DNA of 64,000 bases from Thermotogota bacterium (GCA_030550515.1 JAUQPE010000011.1:1-64000); one strand, 5' to 3'. Shown: positions 55,000 to 64,000, numbered from the stretch's first letter. Program-made: numbers and translations. The notes: generated by a model from the sequence alone, not told the origin.

Positions 55000-56431
55000 A
55001 AAGGTCCTCTCCTTCAAGGAAAAGGAACTGATCCTGGAGGAATTGAACACAACCCAGGGCGACGTGAAGGTCGCCCTCATTTTTCCCAAAAATTACGAGC
55101 TCGCCTCTTCTAGTCTTGCGTTCTCTTACGTGCAAAGGCTTCTCTCTTCCCATCCGAGGATAAGGTGTGAGAGGTTCTTCTTCGACGAGACCTTCTCGAA
55201 GTTCTACTCCCTCGAATCTCAGACTCCCCTCGACGAGTTCAGGATCTGGGCCTTCTCTGTGAGTGTGGAAGAGGATTTCTTCAACGTTCTGGAGATTCTG
55301 AAGAGGAGAGGTGTCCCACTCTTCCAGAACGAGAGGGAAAGCTACCATCCGATTGTGGTCGTTGGAGGGGCGCTCACCTACACGAACGCGTCCGTTTTCC
55401 TGCCGATCGCCGACGCGATCTACCACGGTGAGCTTGAAGAGTTCCTCGAGGATTTCCAAGAGGCCCTCTTGGAAGAAGAAAGGAACGCCTTGCTGGAGAA
55501 AATGAGTCGCATTCCCGCGGTCTCCTGTCCATCTTTTGGAAAGTCTTTCGAGAAATTTGGATGGGTGAAGGATTTGAGCGTTCACAAGCCTTACTCTCAC
55601 TTTGTGAGCGGATTTGGCGTTTTCTCTGGCAAACTGTTGGTGGAAATCGGGAGGGGATGTATCAGGCGCTGCAATTTCTGCGTGTTTGGAAGAAGGTTCA
55701 AGCCCGCGAGGTTTCTGAGGTTAGAAATTCTAAAAGAGGTGTACGAGAAGGTCGCGTACAGGGAATGGGGGTTGATCAGCGCCACGATAACGGATTACCC
55801 TTGGCTCGAGGAATTGATAGAATTTCTAGAGGAGGAAAACCTACGTATCTCCGTTTCCTCGATGAGGCTTGACGGTTTGAAACCGGAACTTTTGAAGGTA
55901 CTCAAGAAATCCGGTCAGCAGTCTTTCACGATCGCCCCGGAGGCTGGAACACAACGAATCAGAGACGTGTTGGGAAAGGATATAACCGACGAGCAAATCG
56001 AGAAGGCGTTAAAAATGGGAAGGGAAAGCGGTTTCGAGAGGGTGAAGATGTACTTCATCTACGGAATCGAAGAGGAAACAGAGGAAGATCTCGCCGGCGT
56101 GAAAGAGATCGTTGAGATCGCGAAGAGGATGGGATACGTTGAGGTTCACCTCAGCTTGAATCCGCTCATCCCGAAACCGGGGACAGGTTTTGAGAACAGG
56201 GAGATGCTCCCGTTCGAGGAACTCAAGAGAAGGGAGAGTTTTCTGAGAGAAATTCTGAGGATGAAAGGTGTGAGAGTGGATTTCGAAAGTCTCAGAGATT
56301 CGGTGATCCAATACACCATCTCCAGGTGCAACGAGGAACAGGCAAGGAAATGGGTGAGGATCTTCGACAAAGAAGGCAAAGAAGGGCTCAGGAAGAGGGT
56401 GTTCGAAGAAGGGAGGAAGGTGTCGTGCTGA
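54959..56431 (+). CDS. radical SAM protein with B12-binding-like N-terminus
   Basis: 490 aa. Residues 30-190 look like a cobalamin-binding or Rossmann-type domain ([46 protein letters not shown]). The radical SAM core begins with [17 protein letters not shown], the CxxxCxxC cluster motif, followed by [39 protein letters not shown] and [15 protein letters not shown]. Reaction unknown. The B12 His (DxHxxG) is not visible, so cobalamin may not bind. TTG at 54959 has a good site (GGAGGGTGACCA) and lies inside the thioesterase gene. Its 3' end overlaps the dehydrogenase. Confidence 0.88.
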   Translation: MRKPRRSRDFLEYEKVLSFKEKELILEELNTTQGDVKVALIFPKNYELASSSLAFSYVQRLLSSHPRIRCERFFFDETFSKFYSLESQTPLDEFRIWAFSVSVEEDFFNVLEILKRRGVPLFQNERESYHPIVVVGGALTYTNASVFLPIADAIYHGELEEFLEDFQEALLEEERNALLEKMSRIPAVSCPSFGKSFEKFGWVKDLSVHKPYSHFVSGFGVFSGKLLVEIGRGCIRRCNFCVFGRRFKPARFLRLEILKEVYEKVAYREWGLISATITDYPWLEELIEFLEEENLRISVSSMRLDGLKPELLKVLKKSGQQSFTIAPEAGTQRIRDVLGKDITDEQIEKALKMGRESGFERVKMYFIYGIEEETEEDLAGVKEIVEIAKRMGYVEVHLSLNPLIPKPGTGFENREMLPFEELKRRESFLREILRMKGVRVDFESLRDSVIQYTISRCNEEQARKWVRIFDKEGKEGLRKRVFEEGRKVSC

Positions 56432-57729
56432 AAGAAAAGCTATTGAAGAGAGAAGCGGTTGTCGGTGTGATAGGGATGGGATACGTTGGACTTCCCCTTG
56501 CGGTGGAAAAGGCAAAGGCTGGCTACACCGTGATAGGATTCGACGTCCAGCAGGAGCGTGTAGACATGATAAACAGGGGTGTGAACTACATAGGTGACGT
56601 GGTGGACGAGGACCTCGAGCGTCTCGCGAAAGAGGGAAAACTCCGCGCCACAACGGATTTTTCGAAATTGAGAGAATGTGATGTTGCGGCCATATGTGTT
56701 CCCACGCCACTTGGGAAGTACAGAGAGCCGGATCTTTCGCACGTGATCAACGCCGCAAAGGAGGTGGCAAAGTACCTTCACAGAGAGATGCTCGTGGTTC
56801 TCGAGAGTACCACGTACCCGGGCACGACGGAAGAAGTCATCCTACCCATGTTGGAATCCACTGGTTTGAAAGTCGGAGAAGATTTCTACCTTGCCTTCAG
56901 CCCAGAAAGGGTGGATCCAGGGAACAAGCTTTACAAGACCAAGAACACCCCAAAGGTGGTAGGTGGGGTCACTCCGAGGTGCACCGAGCTCGCAAAGATC
57001 TTGTACGAAAACGTGCTCGAAGCACCCGTTCATGTGGTGTCTTCCCCCAAGGTTGCAGAGTTTGCAAAGATATTGGAGAACACCTTCAGGCTTGTGAACA
57101 TCTCTTTGGTAAACGAGCTGTGCATCCTGGCCAAAAAGATGAACGTGAACATCTGGGAGGTTATAGACGCAGCCGCCACCAAACCTTTCGGTTTCATGCC
57201 CTTCTATCCTGGGCCGGGTGCGGGGGGGCACTGTATACCCATAGATCCTTTCTATCTGGCGTACAAAGCCAAAGAGTACGACGTTACCCTGAGAATGGTG
57301 GAGATAGCCGGTGAAATAAACGTCCACATGCCGGAGTACGTGGTAAGCAGACTCCAAGACATCCTCAACGAACGAGGGAAGGCCTTGAAAAACTCAAAAG
57401 TTTTGCTTTTGGGTGTAACCTACAAAGGTGACGTGAACGACATCAGGGAATCTCCCGCTTTGAAGGTCTTGGACATCCTGGAAGAGAAGGGCGCCATCGT
57501 GCTCTACTACGACCCTTACGTGGAAAGCTTCGAGAGAAACGGGAAGGTCTACCGCCGAGAACCTCTCACAAAGGAACTCCTGGAGAGCGTCGACGCCGTC
57601 ATGATTACGGCTGCACACAAGAGGGATATGGACTACGAGTTCGTGGTGAGGCACTCGCCTTTCGTGTTCGACACCAAGAACGTGACGAAAAACGTGAAAG
57701 AAAACAGGGAGAAGATCATCTTGCTCTAA
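56425..57729 (+). CDS. nucleotide-sugar dehydrogenase (UDP-GlcNAc/ManNAc type)
   Basis: 434 aa. Two-step NAD-dependent oxidation of a UDP-sugar C6 to the uronate. VGVIGMGYVGLPLAVEKAKAGYTVIGFDV is the Rossmann loop; STTYPGTTEE, SPERVDPGN and ENTFRLVNISLVNEL follow; the catalytic Cys is in GPGAGGHCIPIDPFY; the C-terminal half has LLGVTYKGDVNDIRESPALKVL. It belongs to the WecC/WbpA/TviB group rather than UDP-glucose dehydrogenase. Start GTG at 56425 after GGGAGGAAGGTG; upstream in-frame codons lie in the radical SAM gene. It overlaps the convergent rhomboid gene by 14 bases. Confidence 0.93.
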   Translation: MLKEKLLKREAVVGVIGMGYVGLPLAVEKAKAGYTVIGFDVQQERVDMINRGVNYIGDVVDEDLERLAKEGKLRATTDFSKLRECDVAAICVPTPLGKYREPDLSHVINAAKEVAKYLHREMLVVLESTTYPGTTEEVILPMLESTGLKVGEDFYLAFSPERVDPGNKLYKTKNTPKVVGGVTPRCTELAKILYENVLEAPVHVVSSPKVAEFAKILENTFRLVNISLVNELCILAKKMNVNIWEVIDAAATKPFGFMPFYPGPGAGGHCIPIDPFYLAYKAKEYDVTLRMVEIAGEINVHMPEYVVSRLQDILNERGKALKNSKVLLLGVTYKGDVNDIRESPALKVLDILEEKGAIVLYYDPYVESFERNGKVYRREPLTKELLESVDAVMITAAHKRDMDYEFVVRHSPFVFDTKNVTKNVKENREKIILL

Positions 57730-58423
57730 GGCTTCTGATGGCGTCGTCTATCTGAGGGATCTGTCTCAAGAGGAAGACGTACGAGAGAACGACGAAGACC
57801 AACAAGATCATCGAAATCGTTCTCCAAAGATTTTGCCTGCGCCACTGCAAGGGCTTGGCGATGTAACCCATCACCATCCCCATCAAGAATCCCCCAAGAT
57901 GGGCGGCGTTGTTTATGTTCGTCCCCGGTAGGAATCCGTAGACAATGTTGATGAGTACTATCGGAAGAAGCGACAGTCCCGTTACCGGTCTCAAAAAGAA
58001 AGGAGTATCTCTCTTGAACCCCGCCACGAACAACATTCCTATGAGCCCGAAGATGGCCCCACTCGCTCCGACGGAGATGGAGTGATAGTAAAAAAAGTGT
58101 GTTGCAAGGTTCCCGGCGATACCGCTCGCAAGATAACTCACGAAGAACTTTTCGGGGCCGTAGAAACTCTCCACGATGCTTCCAAAGTAGTAAAGGGCGT
58201 AAGAATTGAACAGCACGTGGAAGATTCCGCCGTGGACGAAGAGGGCGGTGATGAGTCGGAACCAATCACCCTCGCTCACACGGGGACCGTACTGTGCGCC
58301 GTACCTCAGAAAGAGCAACATTTGGATCAGATCGCCTCGGGTTGTGAACACGTTCGAGATCAACATCATGATGAACACAAAAAAGTTGAAGAAGAGGATC
58401 AAATAAACGGCCCTTAACCTCAT
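57716..58423 (-). CDS. rhomboid-family intramembrane serine protease
   Basis: 235 aa with six or seven helices. The catalytic Ser121 is in VGASGAIFGLIGML and His175 in NNAAHLGGFLMG, the rhomboid Ser-His dyad; FHVLFNSYALYYFG supplies the HxxxN-type motif in helix 2. It cleaves membrane proteins within or near the bilayer; substrates unknown. ATG at 58423 follows GAAGGAGATCTGAT-type sequence. The EamA gene ends one base upstream of the start, so both are in one transcript. Confidence 0.92.
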   Translation of the reverse strand: MRLRAVYLILFFNFFVFIMMLISNVFTTRGDLIQMLLFLRYGAQYGPRVSEGDWFRLITALFVHGGIFHVLFNSYALYYFGSIVESFYGPEKFFVSYLASGIAGNLATHFFYYHSISVGASGAIFGLIGMLFVAGFKRDTPFFLRPVTGLSLLPIVLINIVYGFLPGTNINNAAHLGGFLMGMVMGYIAKPLQWRRQNLWRTISMILLVFVVLSYVFLLRQIPQIDDAIRSLRAR

Positions 58424-58424
58424 A

Positions 58425-59306
58425 TCAGATCTCCTTCCTTCTCAACAATTTACCCGTTTTAGAAACCTGAAAACCACCGTATAACTCTCCCCTTCTGAAA
58501 ACGAGCAATCCAGAAGTCGCCAAAAAGACACCGAGCAAGAGCACGGGAGAAGGGAAAGACCTCTTCAAAACGTGCTCAGAAATCGCTGTCACCACGGGAA
58601 TGAAGTATATCATGTTCGTGGTCTTCTCACCACCGATCCTTTCTATCGCTTTATTCCAGAGAAAGTAAGAGATACCTGAACAGACGATACCCAAGTAAGA
58701 AAGTGGAAACAAGAGCTCAAAAGAGAATTGGATACTCGGAGCACTCTTGAGGAAAAAAGGGAAAAAGAAAAGGGCTCCCCAAAACATGATGGCCACGTTT
58801 TCCGGAACGCCCACTTTTCCGAGTTTTTCGATGCGGTGAGTGTACAACACCCAGGAAACCGCCGCCCCGAACGCCAAGAAGTCTCCGATTGGATTCAGCC
58901 TCAGCACGAACCTTCCGTTCAAAACGACCAAGGCCACACCGGCAAAGGCGAGCAACGACCCGACGTACATCCAAGTATTCACCTTCTTCTTTCGAAAGAG
59001 GTGAGAAGACATGAGGTGTAGGATGGGAGCCGAGGAAACGATTATAGCCGCGTTGGTTGGTGCGGTGTGAACCAGCGCCGAGTTCTCGAAGGCGAAGTAC
59101 CCAAAGACCCCCCAAAGGCTTGCGAGGAAGACGCGAGGATTTTTCATTCTCAACTTTCCTCGTGAGAACGGTAGGAGAAACAAGAAAGCGAGAGAAAACC
59201 TCAGAAAGGCGGCGGAAAACGGATCGATGATTTGGACTACTTTCTTCGTGGCGATGAAGGAGACACCCCAAAAGAAAACAACCAACCATGCGCCAACCTG
59301 GTCCAA
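58425..59306 (-). CDS. EamA/DMT-family membrane transporter
   Basis: 293 aa with about ten helices in two EamA repeats: AWLVVFFWGVSFIATKKVV at the start, and DFLAFGAAVSWVLYTHRIEKLG at the start of the second repeat. The C-terminal VVTAISEHVLKRSFPSPVLLLGVFLATSGLLVF is typical. It probably exports small metabolites; substrate unknown. Start TTG at 59306 after AAGGAGAGATAGGG. It sits three bases downstream of the pyrophosphatase gene. Confidence 0.87.
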   Translation of the reverse strand: MDQVGAWLVVFFWGVSFIATKKVVQIIDPFSAAFLRFSLAFLFLLPFSRGKLRMKNPRVFLASLWGVFGYFAFENSALVHTAPTNAAIIVSSAPILHLMSSHLFRKKKVNTWMYVGSLLAFAGVALVVLNGRFVLRLNPIGDFLAFGAAVSWVLYTHRIEKLGKVGVPENVAIMFWGALFFFPFFLKSAPSIQFSFELLFPLSYLGIVCSGISYFLWNKAIERIGGEKTTNMIYFIPVVTAISEHVLKRSFPSPVLLLGVFLATSGLLVFRRGELYGGFQVSKTGKLLRRKEI

Positions 59307-59309
59307 ACC

Positions 59310-60947
59310 CTATCTCTCCTTCCTCAGAGATTCACCGATCTTGGGTACGAAATCCTTCTTTCTCGAAAGCACGCCCTTGAGTCTGTAAAAGCCGTTCTCA
59401 GGAGATACCCCGAAGGCCTCCTCGAGCACTTCCCTTCCTCCTTCCGTCAGAACGAGACTCTCCTCTTCCACGGGGTTGGTGAAGAGCACGAAGGCCATAT
59501 CGGTTCCGAGTTTGTTGCGCAGCTTTTTCAGAGCTTCTACGAACTCCTCCTTCCTTTTGCGCAGGTCTTCGTAATCCGAGGTGGTCACTTGTGAGATGAG
59601 GAACGTGATCCCTCCTATGTCGAACACCTTCGAATCGCTCTGGACGATTTCGAACGGATCCGCGTCAGGTGGAATCCTGGTTGCCTCGAGGAGCATCTTC
59701 TTTGCGAATTCTTCCAGATCCACTCCCGCCACCTTCGAGAGGTGCAACGCCGTCTCTATGTCCTTCTGAGTTGTGGTGGAGGACTTAAAAAAGAACGTGT
59801 CGGACACGATACCTGAAAGCAGGAGCCCCGCGATCTCTTTTTCGATTTTCAACTTGTCCCTCATGAAAAAGTTGGCAACGATGGTTGAGGTACTTCCGAC
59901 GGGTTCGTTGTAGAAGAAGACGGGCTTCAAGGTGGAAAAACCACCTATCCTATGGTGATCCACGATCTCGAGGATTTCGGCCTCCGTGATACCGTCGAGG
60001 GCTTGCGTGACCTCGTTGTGATCGACAAGTATCACTTTCTTCCTCGGATTCTTCATCAAATCCGTTCTCGTGATCACACTCACCAGTTTCCCCTCTTCGT
60101 TAACCACGTAAACGGCCCTCAGCTTTGAGGTGAAGACCAGTTCCCTTATGTCTTCAATCAACGCTTTTTTCGTCACCGTGTAAAAGTTCTTCGTGATCAC
60201 GGCGGAAGCCGGCAAGACAAGGTTCATCAGTTTTGCGACACCGAAGGCGTCGTATTCCACCCTGAAAATAGCGGCCCTTTTCTCTCTAGCCGTTTCTATC
60301 ACCCTCTGCGAGACAGGTGCCTTGTTGGTCACTATCACCAACTTGGCGCCACACTCCAATAAGGCCACCTGGGCCGGTTCGTCGTCCCCAACCACCACCA
60401 CATCTCCCAACTTTACCTTTCCGAGCAAAACGTGCAGTGCGTCTATCGCGATGTGAACAACTCCAGAAATCAACTTATCTTGAAGAAAGTTGCACACAAC
60501 CTCTGCGTTGAGGATTCTGGAAAGCTCTTCAACGCTGACTGGATGGACCTTCAATGGTTCTATCTTGAGATTTCTCACGAAAAATCGCGCCAACATGTTT
60601 TCGGAAACAACGCCAACGATCTTGCCGTTTTCGACTACTGGGACGTTCTTTATATCTTTTTCTTCCATTATCTTCACGATGTCGTAGACGGTTGTGTCTG
60701 GGCTGACAAAGACGGGTTCCTTCAAAGGTATGTCCTCCACGGTTGGCTTCAACGTCTCCAAAAAAGAGGGAGGAGGGACTTTGAAGTACTCGAGGACGAA
60801 AATGGTTTCCCTTTTCAGTTCACCCGCCCTGATGGGTAAGTATTCGCATTCCGGATCCAGGACGCTTTTGTAGTGAGCGTAGCTTATGGCCGAGCATACA
60901 CTGTCGGTATCAGGGTTCAGGTGTCCTACAACGTAAACTCTTTCCAT
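59310..60947 (-). CDS. family II inorganic pyrophosphatase with CBS and DRTGG domains
   Basis: 545 aa, compared with about 310 for plain family II enzymes. N-terminal VYVVGHLNPDTDSVCSAISYA holds metal ligands (HxxxDxD). The catalytic DHH part is interrupted by two CBS regions (VFVSPDTTVYDIVKIMEEKDIKNVPVV and LVFTSKLRAVYVVNEEGKLVSVITRTDL) with a DRTGG domain between (about 125-245), then VILVDHNEV and EIVDHHRIGGFSTL. It hydrolyses pyrophosphate using manganese; adenine nucleotides regulate such CBS enzymes. ATG at 60947 follows GGAGGAGATGATTG. Head of a minus-strand unit with EamA and rhomboid. Confidence 0.93.
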   Translation of the reverse strand: MERVYVVGHLNPDTDSVCSAISYAHYKSVLDPECEYLPIRAGELKRETIFVLEYFKVPPPSFLETLKPTVEDIPLKEPVFVSPDTTVYDIVKIMEEKDIKNVPVVENGKIVGVVSENMLARFFVRNLKIEPLKVHPVSVEELSRILNAEVVCNFLQDKLISGVVHIAIDALHVLLGKVKLGDVVVVGDDEPAQVALLECGAKLVIVTNKAPVSQRVIETAREKRAAIFRVEYDAFGVAKLMNLVLPASAVITKNFYTVTKKALIEDIRELVFTSKLRAVYVVNEEGKLVSVITRTDLMKNPRKKVILVDHNEVTQALDGITEAEILEIVDHHRIGGFSTLKPVFFYNEPVGSTSTIVANFFMRDKLKIEKEIAGLLLSGIVSDTFFFKSSTTTQKDIETALHLSKVAGVDLEEFAKKMLLEATRIPPDADPFEIVQSDSKVFDIGGITFLISQVTTSDYEDLRKRKEEFVEALKKLRNKLGTDMAFVLFTNPVEEESLVLTEGGREVLEEAFGVSPENGFYRLKGVLSRKKDFVPKIGESLRKER

Positions 60948-60984
60948 CAATCATCTCCTCCTTGTTCTCAATTTTAACATCCAT

Positions 60985-60993
60985 TGCTATAAT
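60985..60993 (+). promoter_or_regulatory. extended -10 element for mreB
   Basis: TGCTATAAT (60985-60993) is a TG-N-TATAAT extended -10. The mreB start at 61029 is 36 bases downstream, leaving room for GAGAGGTGAT (61013-61022). Confidence 0.55.
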
Positions 60994-61028
60994 GTTAGGA
61001 GAGATCTTTGTCGAGAGGTGATCGACGA

Positions 61029-62039
61029 GTGCTGAGGAAAGACATAGGGATAGACCTGGGAACCGCCAACACTTTGGTTTACGTCAAAGGAAAAGGCATC
61101 GTCGTTAACGAGCCATCCGTCATTGCGATAGATGCCGACACGGGAGAGATACTCAAGGTCGGTATGGAAGCAAAGAAAATGCTAGGGAAAACCCCTTCAA
61201 ACATCAAAGCAATTCGTCCTTTAAAAGATGGTGTGATTGCCGATTACACGATCGCTCTGATCATGCTCAAGTACTTCATATCTAGGGCATGCGAAGGTTT
61301 CAACCTCTTCAAACCGCGTGTGGTGATAGGTGTTCCGATCGGTGTCACAGACGTGGAGAGAAGGGCGATACTCGAAGCGGGTTTGGAGGCTGGGGCCAAC
61401 AAGGTGTACTTGATAGATGAGCCGATGGCCGCGGCAATAGGATCAAACTTGGACGTAGAGGAGCCAACTGGAAACATGGTGGTGGACATAGGCGGTGGAA
61501 CAACCGAAGTGGCCGTTATCTCACTCGGAAGTATAGTCACGTGGGAATCGACCAGGGTGGCCGGTGACGAGATGGACGAAGCGATAATGCAGTACGTGAG
61601 AGAGATGTACAGGGTGGCCATAGGTGAAAGGACAGCCGAGAGGGTCAAGATAGAGATAGGAAACATATTTCCAAAGAAAGAGTTCGATGAACTTGAGACA
61701 ACGGTCTCTGGCATCGACCTTTCAACGGGACTTCCAAGGAAGCTCACCTTACGAGGTGGGGAGATCAGGGAAGCTTTGAGAGAAGTGGTGATGACTATCG
61801 TTGAGAGTGTGAAGAACACCCTTGAAAAGACTCCGCCGGAGTTGGTATCGGATATCATAGAGCGTGGCATCTTCTTGACGGGGGGAGGATCTCTACTTCG
61901 AGGGCTGGACTTGTTGTTGGAGAAAGAAACGGGGATCTCTGTCGTCAGAGCGGACGATCCGTTGTCTGCTGTAGCGAAAGGCGCGGGGATAGTCCTCGAA
62001 CGTATAAACATCTTGAAGAAACTGCAAGGTGTCGGTTGA
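61029..62039 (+). CDS. mreB: rod-shape protein MreB
   Basis: 336 aa actin homologue that organises cell-wall synthesis. [28 protein letters not shown] is the phosphate-1 loop, [17 protein letters not shown] the phosphate-2 loop, and [18 protein letters not shown] the adenosine loop. Start GTG at 61029 after GAGAGGTGAT gives 336 aa, as I recall for T. maritima MreB; the frame continues seven codons upstream. It is followed by mreC-like, mreD-like and PBP2 genes, all overlapping: the classic elongasome order. Confidence 0.97.
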   Translation: MLRKDIGIDLGTANTLVYVKGKGIVVNEPSVIAIDADTGEILKVGMEAKKMLGKTPSNIKAIRPLKDGVIADYTIALIMLKYFISRACEGFNLFKPRVVIGVPIGVTDVERRAILEAGLEAGANKVYLIDEPMAAAIGSNLDVEEPTGNMVVDIGGGTTEVAVISLGSIVTWESTRVAGDEMDEAIMQYVREMYRVAIGERTAERVKIEIGNIFPKKEFDELETTVSGIDLSTGLPRKLTLRGGEIREALREVVMTIVESVKNTLEKTPPELVSDIIERGIFLTGGGSLLRGLDLLLEKETGISVVRADDPLSAVAKGAGIVLERINILKKLQGVG

Positions 62040-62662
62040 TGAGGAGGGTGGTTTTCTTTTTTCTCTTCGCTTCTTTTTTTTTGGTGGAGAAGGCGTACCA
62101 CATTTCTTCCTTTGTGAGACCTGTCTTTGTCTCTTTGACTTCGCCGCTCAAATCAGTAAGGGTACTCGTTTTTGAACGCTTTTTCATGGTACGAGGTCAC
62201 ACAAGCCCTGGGGATGTGATCCTCGGAGGGAAAGAGATAGGAAATGTGTTCTTCGTGACAGGTGGTACACTCGAGAGGTTCTACATACTGGGCAAGGCGG
62301 AGAGAGGAGCCCTGGTGTTCGATCCTGATGGGAAGAGGTTCCTAGGGATAGTGGTAGAATCAGGGGACCTTTCCACGGTGAAGACCATCTTTTCCGATGA
62401 CATCTTTCTCTACGTGAAGCTGAGAGGAGACACCCAAGAGGTGGTGGCCACCTTGAGGGGAGGGAGGGTCCCCAAGGTTTCTGTTGTGGAGAACATCGAT
62501 GTGACGGGTTGGAAGGTGTTCCTGGAGGACAGCACTTGGAACAAAGCCTTGGAGGAATACCTCTACGTGGGTGATATCGTGAGGAAAGTGATCGATCATT
62601 ACCTTGTCGACGTGAAGAGGGACCTTCCAAAGAGGGTTATGGTGGTGAGGCGAAGTCCATGA
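62039..62662 (+). CDS. mreC: MreC-like cell-shape protein, short form
   Basis: 207 aa, against about 280-370 for most MreC. One N-terminal membrane helix (VVFFFLFASFFLVEKAY), then SSFVRPVFVSLTSPLKSVRVLVFERF, a short stretch where MreC normally has a long coiled coil, then a beta-rich periplasmic domain (VRGHTSPGDVILGGKEIGNVFFV, VVATLRGGRVPKVSVVENIDV). The identification rests mainly on position between mreB and mreD-like genes, plus topology. Start ATG at 62039 overlaps the mreB stop; TTG at 62036 is an alternative. Overlaps the next gene by four bases. Confidence 0.75.
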   Translation: MRRVVFFFLFASFFLVEKAYHISSFVRPVFVSLTSPLKSVRVLVFERFFMVRGHTSPGDVILGGKEIGNVFFVTGGTLERFYILGKAERGALVFDPDGKRFLGIVVESGDLSTVKTIFSDDIFLYVKLRGDTQEVVATLRGGRVPKVSVVENIDVTGWKVFLEDSTWNKALEEYLYVGDIVRKVIDHYLVDVKRDLPKRVMVVRRSP

Positions 62663-63018
62663 TCTACGTGTTTGGTTTTCTGAGCCTGTGGTGGGACGAG
62701 GTTTTCCAGGATGTATTTTCTTTTTTTCCGCTTTTCCTTGCCGTCTGTTTCTCGAGGGAGAACTTTTGGTTCGGTGCTTTGATCCTCGTGTTGAGGTTTT
62801 TGTCCGTGGGGCCGTCGAGTTTTTTTTACGTGGTGATCCTTTTGATCTACCTGTTGCTTTTCCAGGTAAGGGAGTTCCTCTCAAGCTACTTTCTTGCTGC
62901 TTTGATAGTCAGTCTTGCTTCCTCTGTCCTTCTTCTTCCAAACCTCACGAGTATAATACTCTCGATGATGGCAGCCTGTCTTTTCCTCTTCTCTGAAGGA
63001 AGGAAGAGAAGTACATGA
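62659..63018 (+). CDS. mreD: MreD-like membrane protein, short form
   Basis: 119 aa, compared with about 160 for MreD. Four or five hydrophobic helices (IYVFGFLSLWW, VFSFFPLFLAVCF, FYVVILLIYLLLFQV, YFLAALIVSLASSVLLL, LSMMAACLFLF). No motif stands out; the call is from position, size and membrane layout. Both ends overlap neighbours by four bases. Confidence 0.65.
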   Translation: MIYVFGFLSLWWDEVFQDVFSFFPLFLAVCFSRENFWFGALILVLRFLSVGPSSFFYVVILLIYLLLFQVREFLSSYFLAALIVSLASSVLLLPNLTSIILSMMAACLFLFSEGRKRST

Positions 63019-64000
63019 AGAACCGACTCGTGGTAATCCTCTTTGCCTTTTCCTTGTTCTTCGTGATTCCAAGGGCGTTCAAATTGCAAGTGCTGGAATG
63101 GCACAATCACCGTGTCTACGTTGAGAGTCTTCGAACGCGCCTCATCAACGTACCAGCACCGCGGGGTACGATCTTCTCCAGCGACATGGTCCCATTGGCA
63201 TGGGACAGGGAGGTGTACGTGCTCGATCCCTGGGAGAACAATATGGAGGTGATAGAGAAGAGCGGCGTTCTTTCAAAAGAAGAGATGAGGAAGCTCTTGA
63301 GCGGTGAAAAGGTTGTACTGGATAGGAACAGAGCGGAATTCTTGGAAAGGTTGGGGGTCAGGGTGACGGTAGATTACGAGAGAAACTACGCGGGTCTGGC
63401 ACCGCACGTGCTCGGTTACGTCAACATCGACAGAGAAGGAATGGGGGGGGTGGAGAGGTTCTACAACGACCACTTGAAAGGAAAAGAAGGCGTGAAGATG
63501 GTGTTCATAGAACCGACCGGTAAGGTGACCGCGGAGGTTTTGAAGGCACCTCCACAGACAGGGAGAGACCTCGTGCTCACCATAGATTCCAGGCTGCAGA
63601 GAAAGGCAGAGGAGATCTTGAAAACTGAGAAAAAGGCCGGCGTCATCATCCTGTCGAACATAAAGACAGGAGAGATCCTGGCGATGGCCTCCTACCCCGA
63701 CTTCAACCCCCAAGACTTTTCAAGGGGGTTCTCAAGAAGGGATTGGAACAGAATCAACAACGACCCTCGGTCTGTTCTCTTGAATCGAGCTATCTCTTCC
63801 ATCTACCTTCCAGGTTCATCCATCAAGGTCTTTTGGGCTTTGGTGGCTCTTCTGAGTGGGTACAATCCGAAGGAGATCAGGTACTGCAGCGGCGTCTTTC
63901 ACCTGAAGAACAGCAGGGGAGAAGTCGTGGCGACCTACAAGGACTGGGACATTGCGGGGCACGGCAGCGTCGATTTGAGAGAGGCCTTGAGGGTTTCTTG
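63015..64000 (+). CDS. mrdA: penicillin-binding protein 2 (transpeptidase), 5' part
   Basis: About 328 codons, open to the right edge. A single N-terminal helix (LVVILFAFSLFFVIPRAF), then the PBP2 pedestal domain (INVPAPRGTIFSSDMVPLAW, APHVLGYVNIDREGMGGVERFYNDHLKGKEG, GRDLVLTIDSRLQRKAEEIL), the start of the transpeptidase domain (ILSNIKTGEILAMASYPDFNP) and the active SxxK motif in YLPGSSIKV with the nucleophile Ser codon at 63816. SxN and KTG lie beyond the window. It cross-links peptidoglycan during elongation with MreB. ATG overlaps the mreD-like stop. Confidence 0.9.
   Translation, partial: MKNRLVVILFAFSLFFVIPRAFKLQVLEWHNHRVYVESLRTRLINVPAPRGTIFSSDMVPLAWDREVYVLDPWENNMEVIEKSGVLSKEEMRKLLSGEKVVLDRNRAEFLERLGVRVTVDYERNYAGLAPHVLGYVNIDREGMGGVERFYNDHLKGKEGVKMVFIEPTGKVTAEVLKAPPQTGRDLVLTIDSRLQRKAEEILKTEKKAGVIILSNIKTGEILAMASYPDFNPQDFSRGFSRRDWNRINNDPRSVLLNRAISSIYLPGSSIKVFWALVALLSGYNPKEIRYCSGVFHLKNSRGEVVATYKDWDIAGHGSVDLREALRVS

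Overview
The window reads as a contiguous, gene-dense piece of a chromosome from the order Thermotogales (Thermotoga/Pseudothermotoga type). This rests on protein sizes and sequences that, from memory, closely match Thermotoga maritima: MreB of 336 aa, FtsY of 294 aa, SMC of 1170 aa, FtsH of 610 aa and a PolC-type DNA polymerase with an embedded exonuclease. Frequent TTG/GTG starts behind strong GGAGG sites and extreme gene packing fit too. No transposase, prophage, CRISPR array or rRNA operon was seen. I could not run database searches; family calls come from motifs read in the translations.

Layout. 1-5.9 kb (+): a minor pseudopilin cluster entering from the left, gatA-gatB, an exported protein, then a lone Phd/YefM-type antitoxin-like gene directly ahead of a MsmX/UgpC-type sugar ABC ATPase. 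6-13.4 kb (-): an FtsA/PilM-like ATPase with beta-grasp-like repeats overlapping mutS2, a 442-bp structured intergenic region, then uraA, a TagA-type glycosyltransferase, tRNA-Leu(CAG) and a peroxiredoxin. 13.4-18.8 kb (+): a Mut7-C protein, a tandem lipoprotein pair, and an overlapping operon icd-pspC-membrane protein-divergent arginase-fold protein. 18.8-25 kb: mgtE (-) divergent from a metallo-hydrolase, a diguanylate cyclase and hemW (+). 24-30 kb (-): smc, a Nudix hydrolase, a flagellum-associated unknown, fliS and a GNAT protein. 30-37 kb (+): an aldo/keto reductase, a second diguanylate cyclase, mgsA, membrane proteins, tRNA-Asn and a transporter. 37.4-41 kb (-): ftsY, a DUF2225 protein, a LysM/3D-domain lipoprotein and an Rrf2 regulator in one overlapping operon. 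41-50 kb (+): htrA, lnt-queA and ruvC-polC. 50-51 kb (-): proC and a GNAT gene. 51-57.7 kb (+): tRNA-Thr(CGU)-tilS-ftsH-thioesterase-radical SAM-nucleotide sugar dehydrogenase. 57.7-61 kb (-): a rhomboid protease, an EamA exporter and a CBS-type pyrophosphatase. 61-64 kb (+): mreB-mreC-like-mreD-like-PBP2, cut by the right edge.

How it works together. Most of the window is core machinery: translation accuracy (GatAB, TilS, QueA, tRNAs), replication and repair (PolC, RuvC, MutS2, SMC), envelope growth and quality control (MreBCD-PBP2, Lnt, FtsY, HtrA, FtsH) and signalling by cyclic di-GMP (two GGDEF proteins, each with an RxxD inhibitory site). Overlapping start/stop codons indicate tight translational coupling.

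The least explained elements are the FtsA-like protein with repeated beta-grasp-like modules, the 3D-domain lipoprotein with a degenerate LytM region, the lone antitoxin-like gene with a sugar transporter ATPase, the small arginase-fold protein, and the hairpin-rich region at 10.4-10.6 kb. None is proven to be a new system; they are ranked below.
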